Shown here piece by piece: positions 41,094 to 51,068 of a DNA stretch of 64,000 bases. Each line of letters opens with the position of its first letter. Position 1 is the first letter of the stretch. The position numbers were made by a program, and so were the translations under genes. The notes under the pieces are model-generated. The model worked only from the letters and a program-made list of their open reading frames with translations, did no database searches and was not told the DNA's origin. Origin of the DNA: Mycolicibacterium bacteremicum (GTDB taxonomy: Bacteria > Actinomycetota > Actinomycetes > Mycobacteriales > Mycobacteriaceae); NCBI RefSeq assembly GCF_002086115.1, contig NZ_MVHJ01000003.1, forward strand, positions 62,001 through 126,000. The letters are read 5' to 3'.

Positions 41094-42557
41094 ATGCCTG
41101 CTGACAAACCAAAAACGTCGCGCCACACCGAGGTTGAGCGGAAGTTCGACGTCGTGGGGACCACGGTCTCCCCCTCCTTCGAGGGTCTGGCCGTGGTGTC
41201 GAGGGTTCAGCATGCGCCCACCCAGCTGCTCGAAGCGGTGTACTACGACACCGAGTCCTACGATCTGGCCGCCCACAAGATCACCCTGCGCCGGCGGACG
41301 GGGGGTTCGGATGCCGGCTGGCACGTGAAGTTGCCCGCGGGGCCGGATGCCCGCACCGAGGTGCGCGCGCCGCTGCAGGATGCGGTGCCCGAGGAGATCC
41401 GCGATGTCGTCGCGGCCATCGTTCGTGATCGTCCGCTGTCCGCCGTCGCCCGGATCACCACCAATCGCACGGTGTCGCTGCTCTTCGGGGCCGACGAGGC
41501 GCCGATCGCCGAGTTCTGCGACGACCAGGTCAATGCGGCGGCACTGCGGCCCGACAGCGAACCGCAGACATGGCGGGAGTGGGAGCTCGAACTGATCGGT
41601 GACCGTCCCAAGGCTTCCGAGCTGTTGGACCGGCTGGCCAATCGACTGTTCGACGCCGGTGCGGTCCCGGCCGGGCACGGGTCGAAACTGGCGCGGGTGC
41701 TGGCGACCGGTGAGCCGGCGACCGCCGCCGTCGAGTCGTCCGATCCGGTGCGCCGGGCCGTGGCCGAGAATGTCGCCGAACTGCTGGTGTGGGACCGGGC
41801 GGTGCGCGCCGACGCCTGGGACTCGGTGCACCAGATGCGGGTGACCACCCGCAAGATCCGCAGCCTGCTCGCCGATGAGTCGTTCGGGCTGCCCAAGGAC
41901 TCCTGGATCCTCGACGAGTTGAAGCTGCTGGCCGGAATCCTCGGGGTGGCCCGCGATGCCGAGGTGCTGGCCGAGAAGTACGAGAAGGCCCTCGACTCGC
42001 TGGCCCCGGAACTGGTCCGCGGTCCCGTGCGGGCCCGGTTGGTCGACGGCGCCAAGGCGCAGTACGCGAACGGCTGGCGCCGGTCGCTGCTGGCGATGCG
42101 CTCGGAGCGCTACTTCCGACTGCTCGACGGTCTGGACGAGTTGGTTGCGGCGCCGTCGGAGACGGCGGAGAAGTCCGGCGCCGAGTCGGCCGCCGCGAGC
42201 GTAGCGGCGGCCTACAAGAAAGTCGCCAAGGCGGCGAAGGTGGCCGAGGAGGACGGCACCGACGAGTCGCTGCACCGTATTCGCAAGCGCGCGAAGCGGC
42301 TTCGTTACACGGCGTCGGCCACCGGTGATTCCGAGGTGGAGGCCAAGGCCAAGACGATCCAGAGCCTGCTGGGCGATCATCAGGACAGCGTGGTCAGCCG
42401 CACCCATCTGCTGGAGGAGGCCGACGCCGCCCATGCCGCCGGGGAGGACACCTTCACCTACGGGCTGCTCTACCAGAAGGAGGCCGAGGTGGCGGACGAG
42501 GCCGAGGACGGTATCGACGAGGCACTCAAGGCGCTCAAGAAGGCGGTCAAGAAGTAG
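41094..42557 (+). CDS. CYTH-CHAD domain protein (Rv2226-like)
   Basis: 487 aa. The N-terminal CYTH (triphosphate tunnel) domain has the EVERKF signature (residues ~12-17) and alternating charged strands HKITLRRRTGG and GWHVKLPAG. The C-terminal CHAD domain is helical, with conserved histidines in DSVHQMRVTTRKIRSLL and ESLHRIRKRAKRLRYTASA; CHAD domains bind polyphosphate. Together they point to polyphosphate or triphosphate chemistry, which is inference. Start 41094 (MPADKPKTS) has AAGGGTG just upstream. The leader 41040-41078 has a 7-bp inverted repeat ATGTGGC/GCCACAT. The C-terminus faces rnpB. Confidence 0.9.
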   Translation: MPADKPKTSRHTEVERKFDVVGTTVSPSFEGLAVVSRVQHAPTQLLEAVYYDTESYDLAAHKITLRRRTGGSDAGWHVKLPAGPDARTEVRAPLQDAVPEEIRDVVAAIVRDRPLSAVARITTNRTVSLLFGADEAPIAEFCDDQVNAAALRPDSEPQTWREWELELIGDRPKASELLDRLANRLFDAGAVPAGHGSKLARVLATGEPATAAVESSDPVRRAVAENVAELLVWDRAVRADAWDSVHQMRVTTRKIRSLLADESFGLPKDSWILDELKLLAGILGVARDAEVLAEKYEKALDSLAPELVRGPVRARLVDGAKAQYANGWRRSLLAMRSERYFRLLDGLDELVAAPSETAEKSGAESAAASVAAAYKKVAKAAKVAEEDGTDESLHRIRKRAKRLRYTASATGDSEVEAKAKTIQSLLGDHQDSVVSRTHLLEEADAAHAAGEDTFTYGLLYQKEAEVADEAEDGIDEALKALKKAVKK

Positions 42558-42560
42558 GGG

Positions 42561-42964
<404 letters not shown>

Positions 42965-43048
42965 CGCGCGCAACCGTAGCATCAAGTTGCGCGTCGCCCG
43001 CCATCTTCGGCGAGCAAACGACCTCCCCTGACGTGGCAAGCGCCATCG

Positions 43049-44839
43049 TCAGAACGGCGGTGGGTCGGTGTCGATGTCGGGGTCGGCAGATGTGGTCTCG
43101 TCGAAGTAGCCGCCGGCCCGGCCTGTTCTGGGGCGCGGGTACGCGGGCGGCGGTTGTCCGCGGGCCTGCTCGAGTGCCAGTTCCAGTGCGTTGCGGCTGC
43201 GTTCGGCGTTGATGCGGTATTCGCGGTCATGCTCTCGGGTGCGCTGTCTGCTCGGTACCGCCGGTGCGCGGTCGTGCTCATCGATGAGGCTGATGTGCCG
43301 CGTTCTCGGTATGGGCGTGTCGACGGTGGTGTGCGGGAACAGGACTGAGGCCAATGGCGCCGTCGTGTAGCGGTGCCCGGTGGGCGCGGTCCACGTCGTC
43401 GTGCCGTCGGGGTTCGCCCGCGGGCTCCAGCCGGTTTTCATGGTCTTGAGCAGATGGTGTTCGCGGCACAGCGGTCGCAGGTTGCCCGGGTGAGTGGCCC
43501 CGGCCGGCCACGGGACCACGTGGTCCAGATCGCAGCGGTGGGCCGGTCGTCCGCAGCCCGGGAAGCTGCAGGTCATCTGTTGCATGCGGACGAACGCCGC
43601 GAGCGCGGCCGAGGGCCGGTAGCGCGGTTCGGAACCCAGCTGCGACGGGCCGATGGTTCGGACTTTCGCCCCGGCGTCGATGAGTTCGGCGAGCAGGTGG
43701 GCGGGAATGATTGCCCCATCCAGGGTGATGCCCGCGCCGCCACCGGGTGCAGCGGGCTGGCACCGCGCGGCGGGCTGGCACCGCGCGGCGGGCTGGCACT
43801 GCGCTGCGGGTGCCGCAGGTGGCTGCGGCTCGGACTGCTCATGAGGTGCAGGCTCGTCGGGTGCAGGCTCGTCAGGTGCAGGCTCGTCAGGTGCAGGCTC
43901 GTCGGGTGCAGCCTCGTCGGCTTCGGACTTGTCGCCATCCGCGCGGCGTTCTGCCGGTCGGTCGTCCTCGTCGGGGGCCGGCGGCGTCGGCCCCGCGGGA
44001 GTGGGTCCGGGATCGGCTCCGGACCCGGCAGCCGGATCCTGCCCGGCGAGGATGTAGATGTTGACCGCACCTGCCCGGGGATCCTTGCCGGCGGCGTCGC
44101 AGTCGGGGTCCCCGCACAGGCAGGTGAGGCGGTCGGCTCCGGCGGCAACGGCGGCGGTGGCGTCGGCACGGCGTTCACGTGCGGTGCGCGGGTCATTGGG
44201 GCAGACGGTGTCGGCCAGCGCGTTGAGGCGGGCCTCGGTGATCTTGGCGTCGGTGGCACGCATCCGGCCCCAGAACGAGACGACGCCGTCGGGGTCGTTG
44301 GTGTCGCCGAACTCGATGTAGCGGTCCTTGGCCGCGGCCTTCGACCGGATCACGGCCAGGGGATCGTATTTGTGCACCCAGTGGTCGACGGCCGCGATGA
44401 GGCCGGTCTCGGAAAGCACCCCGAAGCCGTGGGCGTTCTCGGCGATGCCGGCGTCGATACGGGCGAGGGCCTCGGGATCGGTGACCAGGTGGGTGCGCCA
44501 GGTGATCGCATTGATCACTTTGGCCGAGACAGCGCCATCGGCAAACACCGCCGCGGTGCGCGGTAACCGTTCCCGCAGCGCCATCCCGATCCGCATCTGA
44601 GTGTTGGCGGCATGCGGCCCGAGGTTGCCGGCCGCGCTGATCTCGGCCTTGGCCAGCGCCCACCCGTCGATCAACTTCAGCGCCGAGAACTCGTCCTCGT
44701 CATCGCAGTGCCGGGCCGTGACCTCGGCGACGAACGCCAAGCGGCGCGCCGCGGCGGCGGCTTCTTCGCGGGTGGCGGCCGTGACCGCGTCGATGAGCGC
44801 GCGATCGCTCATCGCCGACAGTTCCGATCGTTCGAACAT
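43049..44839 (-). CDS. DUF222 / HNH nuclease (13E12 repeat family)
   Basis: 596-aa member of the mycobacterial 13E12 family, found in many copies per genome. DUF222 covers about residues 1-380 (SALKLIDGWALAKAEISAAG, GNLGPHAANTQMRIGMALRE). A spacer with acidic (APDEP)5 and (CQPAAR)3 repeats precedes the HNH domain: CSFPGCGRPAHRCDLDHVV, HPGNLRPLCREHHLLKT, with four cysteine/histidine metal ligands. ATG 44839 follows TAGAAT plus 7 nt. The family is thought to be mobile or endonuclease-related, but the function is not established. Confidence 0.9.
   Translation of the reverse strand: MFERSELSAMSDRALIDAVTAATREEAAAAARRLAFVAEVTARHCDDEDEFSALKLIDGWALAKAEISAAGNLGPHAANTQMRIGMALRERLPRTAAVFADGAVSAKVINAITWRTHLVTDPEALARIDAGIAENAHGFGVLSETGLIAAVDHWVHKYDPLAVIRSKAAAKDRYIEFGDTNDPDGVVSFWGRMRATDAKITEARLNALADTVCPNDPRTARERRADATAAVAAGADRLTCLCGDPDCDAAGKDPRAGAVNIYILAGQDPAAGSGADPGPTPAGPTPPAPDEDDRPAERRADGDKSEADEAAPDEPAPDEPAPDEPAPDEPAPHEQSEPQPPAAPAAQCQPAARCQPAARCQPAAPGGGAGITLDGAIIPAHLLAELIDAGAKVRTIGPSQLGSEPRYRPSAALAAFVRMQQMTCSFPGCGRPAHRCDLDHVVPWPAGATHPGNLRPLCREHHLLKTMKTGWSPRANPDGTTTWTAPTGHRYTTAPLASVLFPHTTVDTPIPRTRHISLIDEHDRAPAVPSRQRTREHDREYRINAERSRNALELALEQARGQPPPAYPRPRTGRAGGYFDETTSADPDIDTDPPPF
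43752..43805 (-). repeat. 18-bp tandem repeat, 3 copies, in DUF222 gene
   Basis: Unit GCGGGCTGGCACCGCGCG at 43752, 43770 and 43788 (last with mismatches); encodes repeated CQPAAR. In frame, so length changes would not break the gene. Confidence 0.9.
43845..43919 (-). repeat. 15-bp tandem repeat, 5 copies, in DUF222 gene
   Basis: Unit GGTGCAGGCTCGTCR at 43845, 43860, 43875, 43890 and 43905; encodes repeated APDEP in the linker. In frame and likely to vary in copy number. Confidence 0.9.
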
Positions 44840-44846
44840 GTGTGCG

Positions 44847-44852
44847 ATTCTA
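44847..44852 (-). promoter_or_regulatory. -10 box of DUF222 gene, leaderless
   Basis: TAGAAT on the minus strand, then CGCACAC and ATG 44839. Confidence 0.55.
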
Positions 44853-44947
44853 CCGACGCACACTGACACGATGGGGAGATTTTCAACCCCTGTGGATAAC
44901 TCCGAACGCCCAGCTCAGAAGCAGTTGCCTCACCCGATATGCGCGCG

Positions 44948-46465
44948 TCAGCGCCGCCGCAGCACCATCACGTTGTCCGTCAGGTGCCCGGGCTGCCCGT
45001 CCGGACCCACGGCCTCGCGCGCCACCGCCTCGACGCGCACGCGCTCCCATTGCTCCCCCAGGTTCAAACCGGCGACGACCTCCTCGGCGGAGGGGAACTC
45101 CACGTGCTGATGGTGCGACCACGGGGGCGCATCACCGTGATCGACGATCAGCAGCACTCCCCCGGGCGCCACCGCCTCGGCCGCCCGGCGCAACACCCGC
45201 ACCCGGTCCATCGGCAGCTTCGAGTGCAGGAACTGCGCCGACACCAGATCGAATTCCCCTTCCGGGAAACTCTCCTCCAGATTGTGTTGCTGAAAATCGA
45301 TGCGGCTCAACAACTCTCCAGCGTCCTGCGCGGCCCGTTCGAGGGCGACATCGGAGACATCGGTGGCCACCACCGACCAGCCGCGCGAGGCCAGCCACAT
45401 GGCGTCGGCACCCTCGCCGCAGCCCAGGTCCAGCGCGCGCCCGGGCGTCAGTTCGGCGGCCACCTCGGACATCCGGACGTTCACCCGACCGCTCCAGATC
45501 CGTTCCCGCTGGCCGTAGTGCGCATTCCAATGCTGCTGGGTATCGGCCACCGGCCACGGCGGCACCGGCAGGCCGACGTCATCGGCCAGCAGACTCTGCA
45601 CGACGGCCGCGGCCGCCAGCGAACCGCTCGCCACCGCGGCCGCGACCTGGGGCATCTGCACACTGACATCACCGGCCGCGAACACCCCCGGCACCGTGGT
45701 GCGCTGGAACTGGTCGACCACGATGGCGTCGGCGGATACCGGAGTGGGCGGCGCGAACGCCACACCGAGGCGTGCGGCCAGGTCCGAGCGCTGGTGCAGG
45801 GTCGCGGCCACCAGCACGCCGCGTCGTGCCAGCGGGGCGCCGTCGGCGAACCTGATCTCGGTCAACACACCGTTCTCCGAACGGAATTCGGTCACCACAC
45901 GGTCATCCACTGGGATTCCCTCGACGGGCGGCACCGCGCCGCCGTTGGTCAACAGCACGATGTCATCGCTCCAGCCGCGCAGCATCAGCGCCATGTGCAC
46001 GGCCCGGTCACCGTCGGCGAGCACCGCCAACGGTTGGTCGCGCACCTCCCAGCCGTGACAGAACGGGCAGTGGAAGGCCGAACCGCCCCACAGCGCGTCC
46101 AGGCCGGGAATCTGCGGCGGCCGGTACTCCATCCCGGTTGCCAGCAGGATGCGGCGGGTCCGTTCGCGGACGCCATCGGCCAGCTCGACCACGAAATCCG
46201 CGCCGTCGGCCTTCGCACCGGTGACCCGGGTCGCGCGGAAGTGCACGCTCGGATACTTCTGCAGCTCGGCACGACCGTCGGCATAGAGCTGCGCGGGCGG
46301 GCGGCCGTCCTGCCCCAGCAGGCCGCCGATGCCGTGCGCCGCCAGGTTGCTCTGCGCGCCCTCGTCCACCACCAGCGTGTTGCGACGGGCCCGGCCCAGC
46401 ACGAGTGCCGCACTCAGCCCGGCCGCGCCACCGCCGATCACGATGCAATCCCACATCTTTTCCAT
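44948..46465 (-). CDS. Thioredoxin-reductase-like oxidoreductase fused to methyltransferase
   Basis: 505-aa fusion. Residues 1-~315 form a FAD/NAD(P) pyridine nucleotide-disulfide reductase: CIVIGGGAAGLSAALVLG, a redox-active CPFC at Cys133/Cys136 and VFAAGDVSVQMPQVAAAVAS. After a short linker, residues ~330-505 form a class I SAM methyltransferase: RALDLGCGEGADAMWLASRG, VVATDVSDVALERA, FDLVSAQFLHSK. Substrate unknown; a thiol or a toxic oxyanion/metalloid are guesses. Start 46465 (MEKMWDCIV) is chosen by the FAD motif position. Divergent from an XRE-cupin regulator with only 47 bp between. Confidence 0.9.
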   Translation of the reverse strand: MEKMWDCIVIGGGAAGLSAALVLGRARRNTLVVDEGAQSNLAAHGIGGLLGQDGRPPAQLYADGRAELQKYPSVHFRATRVTGAKADGADFVVELADGVRERTRRILLATGMEYRPPQIPGLDALWGGSAFHCPFCHGWEVRDQPLAVLADGDRAVHMALMLRGWSDDIVLLTNGGAVPPVEGIPVDDRVVTEFRSENGVLTEIRFADGAPLARRGVLVAATLHQRSDLAARLGVAFAPPTPVSADAIVVDQFQRTTVPGVFAAGDVSVQMPQVAAAVASGSLAAAAVVQSLLADDVGLPVPPWPVADTQQHWNAHYGQRERIWSGRVNVRMSEVAAELTPGRALDLGCGEGADAMWLASRGWSVVATDVSDVALERAAQDAGELLSRIDFQQHNLEESFPEGEFDLVSAQFLHSKLPMDRVRVLRRAAEAVAPGGVLLIVDHGDAPPWSHHQHVEFPSAEEVVAGLNLGEQWERVRVEAVAREAVGPDGQPGHLTDNVMVLRRR

Positions 46466-46505
46466 GTCTTCGAGCTTGCCGACCACCCCGCGAAATGCCA
46501 AGCTG

Positions 46506-46524
46506 GTTTGCCATGGAGGCAAAC
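46506..46524. promoter_or_regulatory. Operator-like inverted repeat over regulator start codon
   Basis: GTTTGCC (46506-46512), ATGGA, GGCAAAC (46518-46524): perfect 7-bp arms. It overlaps the ATG at 46513. More TTGCC and TGCCAA half-sites lie at 46476-46480 and 46495-46500. It fits autoregulation by the XRE-cupin protein and control of the divergent fusion gene. Confidence 0.55.
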
Positions 46525-47082
46525 AGCGTCGATGAGACAGTCCGTCGCCGATTGAAGGATCTGCGCAACCAGCAGGGGCTGACATTGCAGGATGTGGCCC
46601 GCCGCGCCAACATCGACGTCTCCACGTTGAGCCGGCTGGAATCCGGTAAGCGCCGACTGGCCCTGGATCATCTACCGCGCCTGGCCAATGCGCTCGCGGT
46701 CAGCACCGACGAACTGCTACGCGAGCCCGAATCTGAAGACCCCCGGGTCCGGGGCAGCTCGCACACCCGGCACGGCGTGACGTACTGGCCACTCACCCGC
46801 CAGGGCGCCACCGGCGGCCGGCACACGTTCAAGGTCCGGATCAGCACTCGACGCAACACGCCGCCGGCCGAGCTGCCGACCCACGAGGGTCAGGAATGGA
46901 TGTACATCCTGTCCGGGCGGCTGCGCCTGGTCCTCGGCGAGCGCGACTTCATCATCAAACCTGGTGAGGCCGTGCAATTCTCGACGTGGACGCCGCATTG
47001 GTTCGGTACCGTCGACGGCCCGGTGGAGGCCATCATGATCTTCGATGTCCACGGCGAACGCCTACACCTGCATTCCGACTGA
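46513..47082 (+). CDS. XRE-family regulator with C-terminal cupin
   Basis: 189 aa. Residues ~9-65 are a lambda-repressor-type helix-turn-helix (LRNQQGLTLQDVARRANIDV, STLSRLESGKRRLALDHL). Residues ~105-185 are a cupin with the histidine/glutamate pattern PTHEGQEWMYILSGRLRLVLG and PGEAVQFSTWTPHWFGT, a likely small-molecule sensor. Members of this class repress or activate an adjacent divergent enzyme gene. ATG 46513 is favoured because it starts right at the inverted repeat; no longer conserved frame exists. Confidence 0.88.
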   Translation: MEANSVDETVRRRLKDLRNQQGLTLQDVARRANIDVSTLSRLESGKRRLALDHLPRLANALAVSTDELLREPESEDPRVRGSSHTRHGVTYWPLTRQGATGGRHTFKVRISTRRNTPPAELPTHEGQEWMYILSGRLRLVLGERDFIIKPGEAVQFSTWTPHWFGTVDGPVEAIMIFDVHGERLHLHSD

Positions 47083-47091
47083 GACGCCGAC

Positions 47092-48147
47092 CTACAGGTA
47101 CGACGTCTGGTTCACCAGCCGCACCGATGCCAAACCGTCCGGATAGAACTCGGCGATGCTCAACGAGGCGAGGTCCAGGTGCAACCGGTAGAGGATGCCG
47201 GCGCCACCGTCGAGCGCCAGACGCAGCATCGTCTTGATCGGCGTCACATGCGAGACCACCAGGACCGTCGAGCCCGCGTACTCAGCGATGATGCGGTTGC
47301 GGGCGTCCCGCACCCGGTCGGCCACCGCGTCGAAGCTCTCGCCGCCCGGTGGCGTGATGCTGGTGTCGCGCAGCCACCGCCCGTGCAGCTCCGGATCCTG
47401 TTGCGCCGCTTCGTTGAAGGTCAGCCCCTCCCAGGCGCCGAAGTCCGTCTCGATCAGGCCCTCATCGACGGTGACATCCAGATCGAGAGCTTTGGCTGCG
47501 GCGGCAGCGGTCTCCTGCGCGCGCTGCAGCGGAGACGAGAGCACCGCGGTCACACCGCCCTGCGCGCCGAGATAGCGGGCCGCGGCGTCGGCCTGGGTGC
47601 GCCCGAGCTCCGTCAGCGGTGGATTGCCCCGTCCGGAGTACCGACGTTCCACCGACAATTCGGTCTGACCGTGGCGCAGCAACAGCACCCGGGTCGGCTC
47701 GCCCCGGGCACCGCTCCACCCCGGCGAGGATGTCGGGACGGGTTCGGCGGCGCCGTCCATGGCCTCGTTGGCCAACCGGTCGGCATGCGAATTCTGTTCC
47801 CGCGGAATCCATCCGTATTCCACACTGTCGAACCGTCGAGCGAGCTGACTAGCCTCCCGGTTGAGCTCCAGCAGATCCGGATGCTTGACGCGCCACCGGC
47901 CGGACATCTGCTCGACCACAAGCTTGGAGTCCATGAACACCACGACCTCGGTGGCATCCAGTTCCGCCGCGGCCTCCAGACCGGCGATCAGACCGCGGTA
48001 TTCGGCGACGTTGTTGGTGGCCCGTCCGATGGACTGCCGGCGTTCGGCCAGCACCGCCGACCGGTCGGCGTTGAACACCACCGCGCCGTAGCCGGCCGGA
48101 CCCGGGTTGCCCCGGGAGCCGCCGTCGGCCTCGACGACGACCTTCAC
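47092..48147 (-). CDS. RNase HI / alpha-ribazole phosphatase fusion (Rv2228c)
   Basis: 351 aa, two domains. Residues 1-~130 are RNase H type I with the acidic catalytic residues in VEADGGSRGNPGPAGYG, NNVAEYRGLIAGLEAA (Glu) and VVFMDSKLVVEQMSG (Asp). Residues ~150-351 are a histidine phosphatase: VLLLRHGQTELSVERRYSGRG with the phospho-histidine RHG, and the distal histidine in VLVVSHVTPIKTML. Rv2228c-type proteins remove RNA-DNA hybrids and dephosphorylate alpha-ribazole phosphate, which fits cobC two genes upstream. GTG start 48147 overlaps the previous gene's stop. Confidence 0.93.
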   Translation of the reverse strand: MKVVVEADGGSRGNPGPAGYGAVVFNADRSAVLAERRQSIGRATNNVAEYRGLIAGLEAAAELDATEVVVFMDSKLVVEQMSGRWRVKHPDLLELNREASQLARRFDSVEYGWIPREQNSHADRLANEAMDGAAEPVPTSSPGWSGARGEPTRVLLLRHGQTELSVERRYSGRGNPPLTELGRTQADAAARYLGAQGGVTAVLSSPLQRAQETAAAAAKALDLDVTVDEGLIETDFGAWEGLTFNEAAQQDPELHGRWLRDTSITPPGGESFDAVADRVRDARNRIIAEYAGSTVLVVSHVTPIKTMLRLALDGGAGILYRLHLDLASLSIAEFYPDGLASVRLVNQTSYL

Positions 48148-48872
48148 GGGCGGACCCGCAGCAGGATCGCCCCGCACTCCGGGCAGCGCAGCACATCGTC
48201 ATCGGCGGCCGCGGTGATCCTGGCGATCTCACCGCGGTCGATCTCGATGCGGCACGCCCCACACCGTCGGCCCTGCAACAGCCCGGCTCCCGCGCCGCCA
48301 CCGGCGCGCACCTTCTCGTACAACGCCACCAGATCGGCGTCCAGGTGCGACACCAGCTCCTCCCGGCGGGTGGCGGACACCTGTCGGATGTTGTCGATCT
48401 CCACCAGTGCCGCATCCCGCGCCAGCTGCGCTGCCGACAACGCGTTGTGCAAGGTGTCGATCCTCGCCAGGTCCTCGGATTGCTTGCGCTGCAGCTCTTC
48501 CCGCCGTTCCATGATCTCCAGCAGTGAATCCTCCAGCGACGCCTGCCTGCGCTCCAGGGTCTCCAGCTCGTGCTGGAGCTCGCTGAGCTGCTTGGCGTTC
48601 ACGGTGCCGCCGTCGAGCAGGCCGCGGTCGCGATCCTCGCGCTGACGGACCGACTCGATCTCGCTCTCCAGTTTGGCGATCTGCCCGTCGAGGTCCTCCA
48701 CCGCGATGGCCACCACCGCCAGCTGATCGTTGGCGATGCGGTGTTCGTCCTGGGCCCGGTCGAACTCCTGCTGCTCGGCAAGGTTGTTGGCGCGGTGCTC
48801 GACACGACGCATCTCGGCGTCGAGCTCGACCAGGTCCAGCAGTGAACGCTGCTGGCTGATTGCGGCTTTCAT
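48144..48872 (-). CDS. Coiled-coil C4 zinc-ribbon protein (Rv2229c-like)
   Basis: 242 aa. Residues ~10-170 form a long helical hairpin ([40 protein letters not shown]). The C-terminus holds four cysteines in [11 protein letters not shown] and [12 protein letters not shown], a zf-RING_7-type ribbon. Family members are thought to act on nucleic acids or translation, but the role here is not known. ATG 48872 has GGAGG 9 nt upstream. It is part of a four-gene run (cobC-like, NIF3, this, RNase H) with 4-nt overlaps. Confidence 0.9.
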   Translation of the reverse strand: MKAAISQQRSLLDLVELDAEMRRVEHRANNLAEQQEFDRAQDEHRIANDQLAVVAIAVEDLDGQIAKLESEIESVRQREDRDRGLLDGGTVNAKQLSELQHELETLERRQASLEDSLLEIMERREELQRKQSEDLARIDTLHNALSAAQLARDAALVEIDNIRQVSATRREELVSHLDADLVALYEKVRAGGGAGAGLLQGRRCGACRIEIDRGEIARITAAADDDVLRCPECGAILLRVRP

Positions 48873-49999
48873 GGTTGACGTCCTCCATCGATATTCCATG
48901 GATCGGTGCGCACGGAACTCACCCGCACCGGTAGATCTGCTCCGAAGTGCCCACTCAGCAGGGCTGCCGCCTGGTGACACCACGGGTACTCGCTGGCCCA
49001 GTGCGCGACGTCGACCAACGCCACATCGGAGACCCGGCCGTGCTCGTCGGCGGGATGATGGCGCAGGTCGGCGGTGACGTAGGCCTGCACGCCGGCCCGG
49101 GCCACGGTGCTCAACAACGAGTCCCCGGCGCCCCCGCAGACGGCGACCCGGGACACCACCGCGTCGGCATCGCCGGCGGCGCGTACCCCCCAGGTGGTCG
49201 ACGGCAACGCACCGGACACCCGGGAGACGAAGGCCGACAACGGTTCCGGTTCGGGCAGCGCGCAGATGCGGCCGATGCCCACCCCGGCAGGCAGCGGCGC
49301 CAGGGCGAGCACATCGAACGCCGGCTCCTCGTAGGGATGCCCGGCCCGCAGCGCGGCGAGGACGCGGGCGCGCAGGCCGGCCGGCGCGATGACCTCGATG
49401 CGGTCCTCGGCCACCTGCTCGACGGCACCGATCGCGCCGATCGCCGGCGTCGCACCCTCATGGGGCAGGAACTGCCCGGTGCCCGACACACTCCAACTGC
49501 AGCAGGAGTAATCACCGATCTGGCCCGCGCCGGCGGCGAACAGCGATTCCCGCAGTGCGCCGGCATGATCGGCGGGGACGAACACCACCCACTTGTCCAG
49601 ATCGGGACCCGACGGCACCGGCGACAGCACATCCTCGACCACCAGCCCCAGCGTCTCGGCCAGCGCATCCGACACCCCCGGTGCGGCCGAATCGGCGTTG
49701 GTGTGCGCGGTGAACAGCGACCGTCCGCCGCGGATCAGCCGATGGATGAGCGCGCCCTTGGCCGTGGACGCCGCGACGGTGTCCACCCCGCGCAACAGCA
49801 GCGGATGGTGCGCCAGCAGCAGGCCACCCTCGGGAACCTCGGCGGCCACCGCGTCGGTGGCGTCGACCGCGATCGTCACCGAGGTCACCGGCTCGGCCGG
49901 ATCACCGCACACCAGTCCGACCGAATCCCAATCCTGGGCCAGCGCAGGCGGGTAGGCCGCGTCGAGCACATCGATCACCTCGGCCAACGACACACTCAC
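48869..49999 (-). CDS. NIF3-like protein (GTP cyclohydrolase type 2-like)
   Basis: 376-aa NIF3/DUF34 metalloprotein (Rv2230c orthologue). Metal ligands: [15 protein letters not shown] and [17 protein letters not shown] in the N-terminal half, [16 protein letters not shown] at the C-terminus. A PII-like inserted domain sits in the middle (residues ~130-240). Physiological role uncertain. GTG 49999 overlaps the cobC stop (GTGA) and its stop overlaps the Rv2229c-like start. Confidence 0.92.
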   Translation of the reverse strand: MSVSLAEVIDVLDAAYPPALAQDWDSVGLVCGDPAEPVTSVTIAVDATDAVAAEVPEGGLLLAHHPLLLRGVDTVAASTAKGALIHRLIRGGRSLFTAHTNADSAAPGVSDALAETLGLVVEDVLSPVPSGPDLDKWVVFVPADHAGALRESLFAAGAGQIGDYSCCSWSVSGTGQFLPHEGATPAIGAIGAVEQVAEDRIEVIAPAGLRARVLAALRAGHPYEEPAFDVLALAPLPAGVGIGRICALPEPEPLSAFVSRVSGALPSTTWGVRAAGDADAVVSRVAVCGGAGDSLLSTVARAGVQAYVTADLRHHPADEHGRVSDVALVDVAHWASEYPWCHQAAALLSGHFGADLPVRVSSVRTDPWNIDGGRQP

Positions 50000-51012
50000 C
50001 GCAGCACCTCCTGCACTGCCCGCACCAGTTGTGGCCACTCCGGGCGCACCGCGACCCGCAGGTAGCCACCGTCCAGGCCGACGAACGTATCGCAGCGGCG
50101 CACCGCAATCCCGCTCGCGTCCAGCTGCTTGCGCACCAACTCGGCATCCCCCACCCGCATCAGCACGAACGGCGCCCGGCCCTCGACCACGTCGATGCCC
50201 GCGGTGCGCAGCCCGCGGACCATTTCGGCGCGCAGCACCGCCAGACGCCGCGCGCCCTCCTGCGCTTCGGCCACGGCGGCCGGCGCACAGCAGGCCGTCA
50301 CGGCCTCCAGCTGCAGCGTGCCCAGCGGCCAGTGCGCGCGGCGTGCCGACAACCGGGCCAGCACCTCCGGGGCGCCGAGCGCATAGCCCACCCGCAGCCC
50401 GGCCACCGACCATGTCTTGGTCAGGCTGCGCAGCACCAGCACGTCCGGCAGCGACCGGCCGGCCAGCGATTCCGGCTCACCGGGCACCGCATCGGCGAAC
50501 GCCTCGTCGACCACCACGATGCGGCCGGGGCGACGCAGTCCGAGGATTGCCTCGGCCGGGTGCAGCACCGAGGTCGGGTTGGTCGGATTGCCCACCACCA
50601 CCAGATCGGCCTCGTCGGGCACGGCGCCCAGCGCGAACGGCGGATCCAGCACGACGTGGGTCAGCGGCACCCCGGCGGCTGCCAACACCGCCTCGGGCTC
50701 GGTGAAGGACGGCGCGATCAGCGCGGCCGACCGCGGCTGCAGGTTGGGCAGCAGCGCGAATCCCTCCGCACCGCCCGCCAGCAGCAGCACCTCGTCGCGG
50801 CCGCGGCCGTGCCGGGCGGCGACGGCGTCGACGGCGCGGTCCACATCGGCCGCTGCCGGATAGTGGCCGAGGTCGGGCAGCCGGGACGCCAGCCGGTCGA
50901 CCAGCCACGGCGGCGGACCGCCGGCGCGCACATTGACCGCGAAGTCCAGCATCCCGGGGCCCACGGCCTGATCACCGTGATACCGCGCCGCCTGCCGAAC
51001 CTCGTCTGCCAC
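49996..51012 (-). CDS. cobC: CobC-like PLP aminotransferase/decarboxylase
   Basis: 338-aa fold-type I PLP enzyme, Rv2231c orthologue, resembling threonine-phosphate decarboxylase and histidinol-phosphate aminotransferase; it would supply the aminopropanol phosphate of cobalamin. Seen: [59 protein letters not shown] and the PLP lysine in [22 protein letters not shown] 51012 follows TAGGGT plus 6 nt. It heads the four-gene leftward operon. CobC versus a different amino-phosphate enzyme cannot be settled by sequence alone. Confidence 0.88.
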   Translation of the reverse strand: MADEVRQAARYHGDQAVGPGMLDFAVNVRAGGPPPWLVDRLASRLPDLGHYPAAADVDRAVDAVAARHGRGRDEVLLLAGGAEGFALLPNLQPRSAALIAPSFTEPEAVLAAAGVPLTHVVLDPPFALGAVPDEADLVVVGNPTNPTSVLHPAEAILGLRRPGRIVVVDEAFADAVPGEPESLAGRSLPDVLVLRSLTKTWSVAGLRVGYALGAPEVLARLSARRAHWPLGTLQLEAVTACCAPAAVAEAQEGARRLAVLRAEMVRGLRTAGIDVVEGRAPFVLMRVGDAELVRKQLDASGIAVRRCDTFVGLDGGYLRVAVRPEWPQLVRAVQEVLR

Positions 51013-51018
51013 AGCACG

Positions 51019-51024
51019 ACCCTA
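51019..51024 (-). promoter_or_regulatory. -10 box of cobC operon, leaderless
   Basis: TAGGGT on the minus strand, then CGTGCT and GTG 51012. Confidence 0.6.
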
Positions 51025-51068
51025 GTGCGCCGCCCAGCTGCACAGGTACATCGGCGACAATGGGATGC

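Noticed and set aside
43845..43919. Possible CRISPR array
   Set aside because: Repeats are directly contiguous, in frame and without spacers. The 28-bp repeat at 17434 also has no spacers and no cas genes are present.
47179..48645. 488-aa plus-strand open frame over the RNase H and zinc-ribbon genes
   Set aside because: Antisense to two conserved genes in a clear operon.
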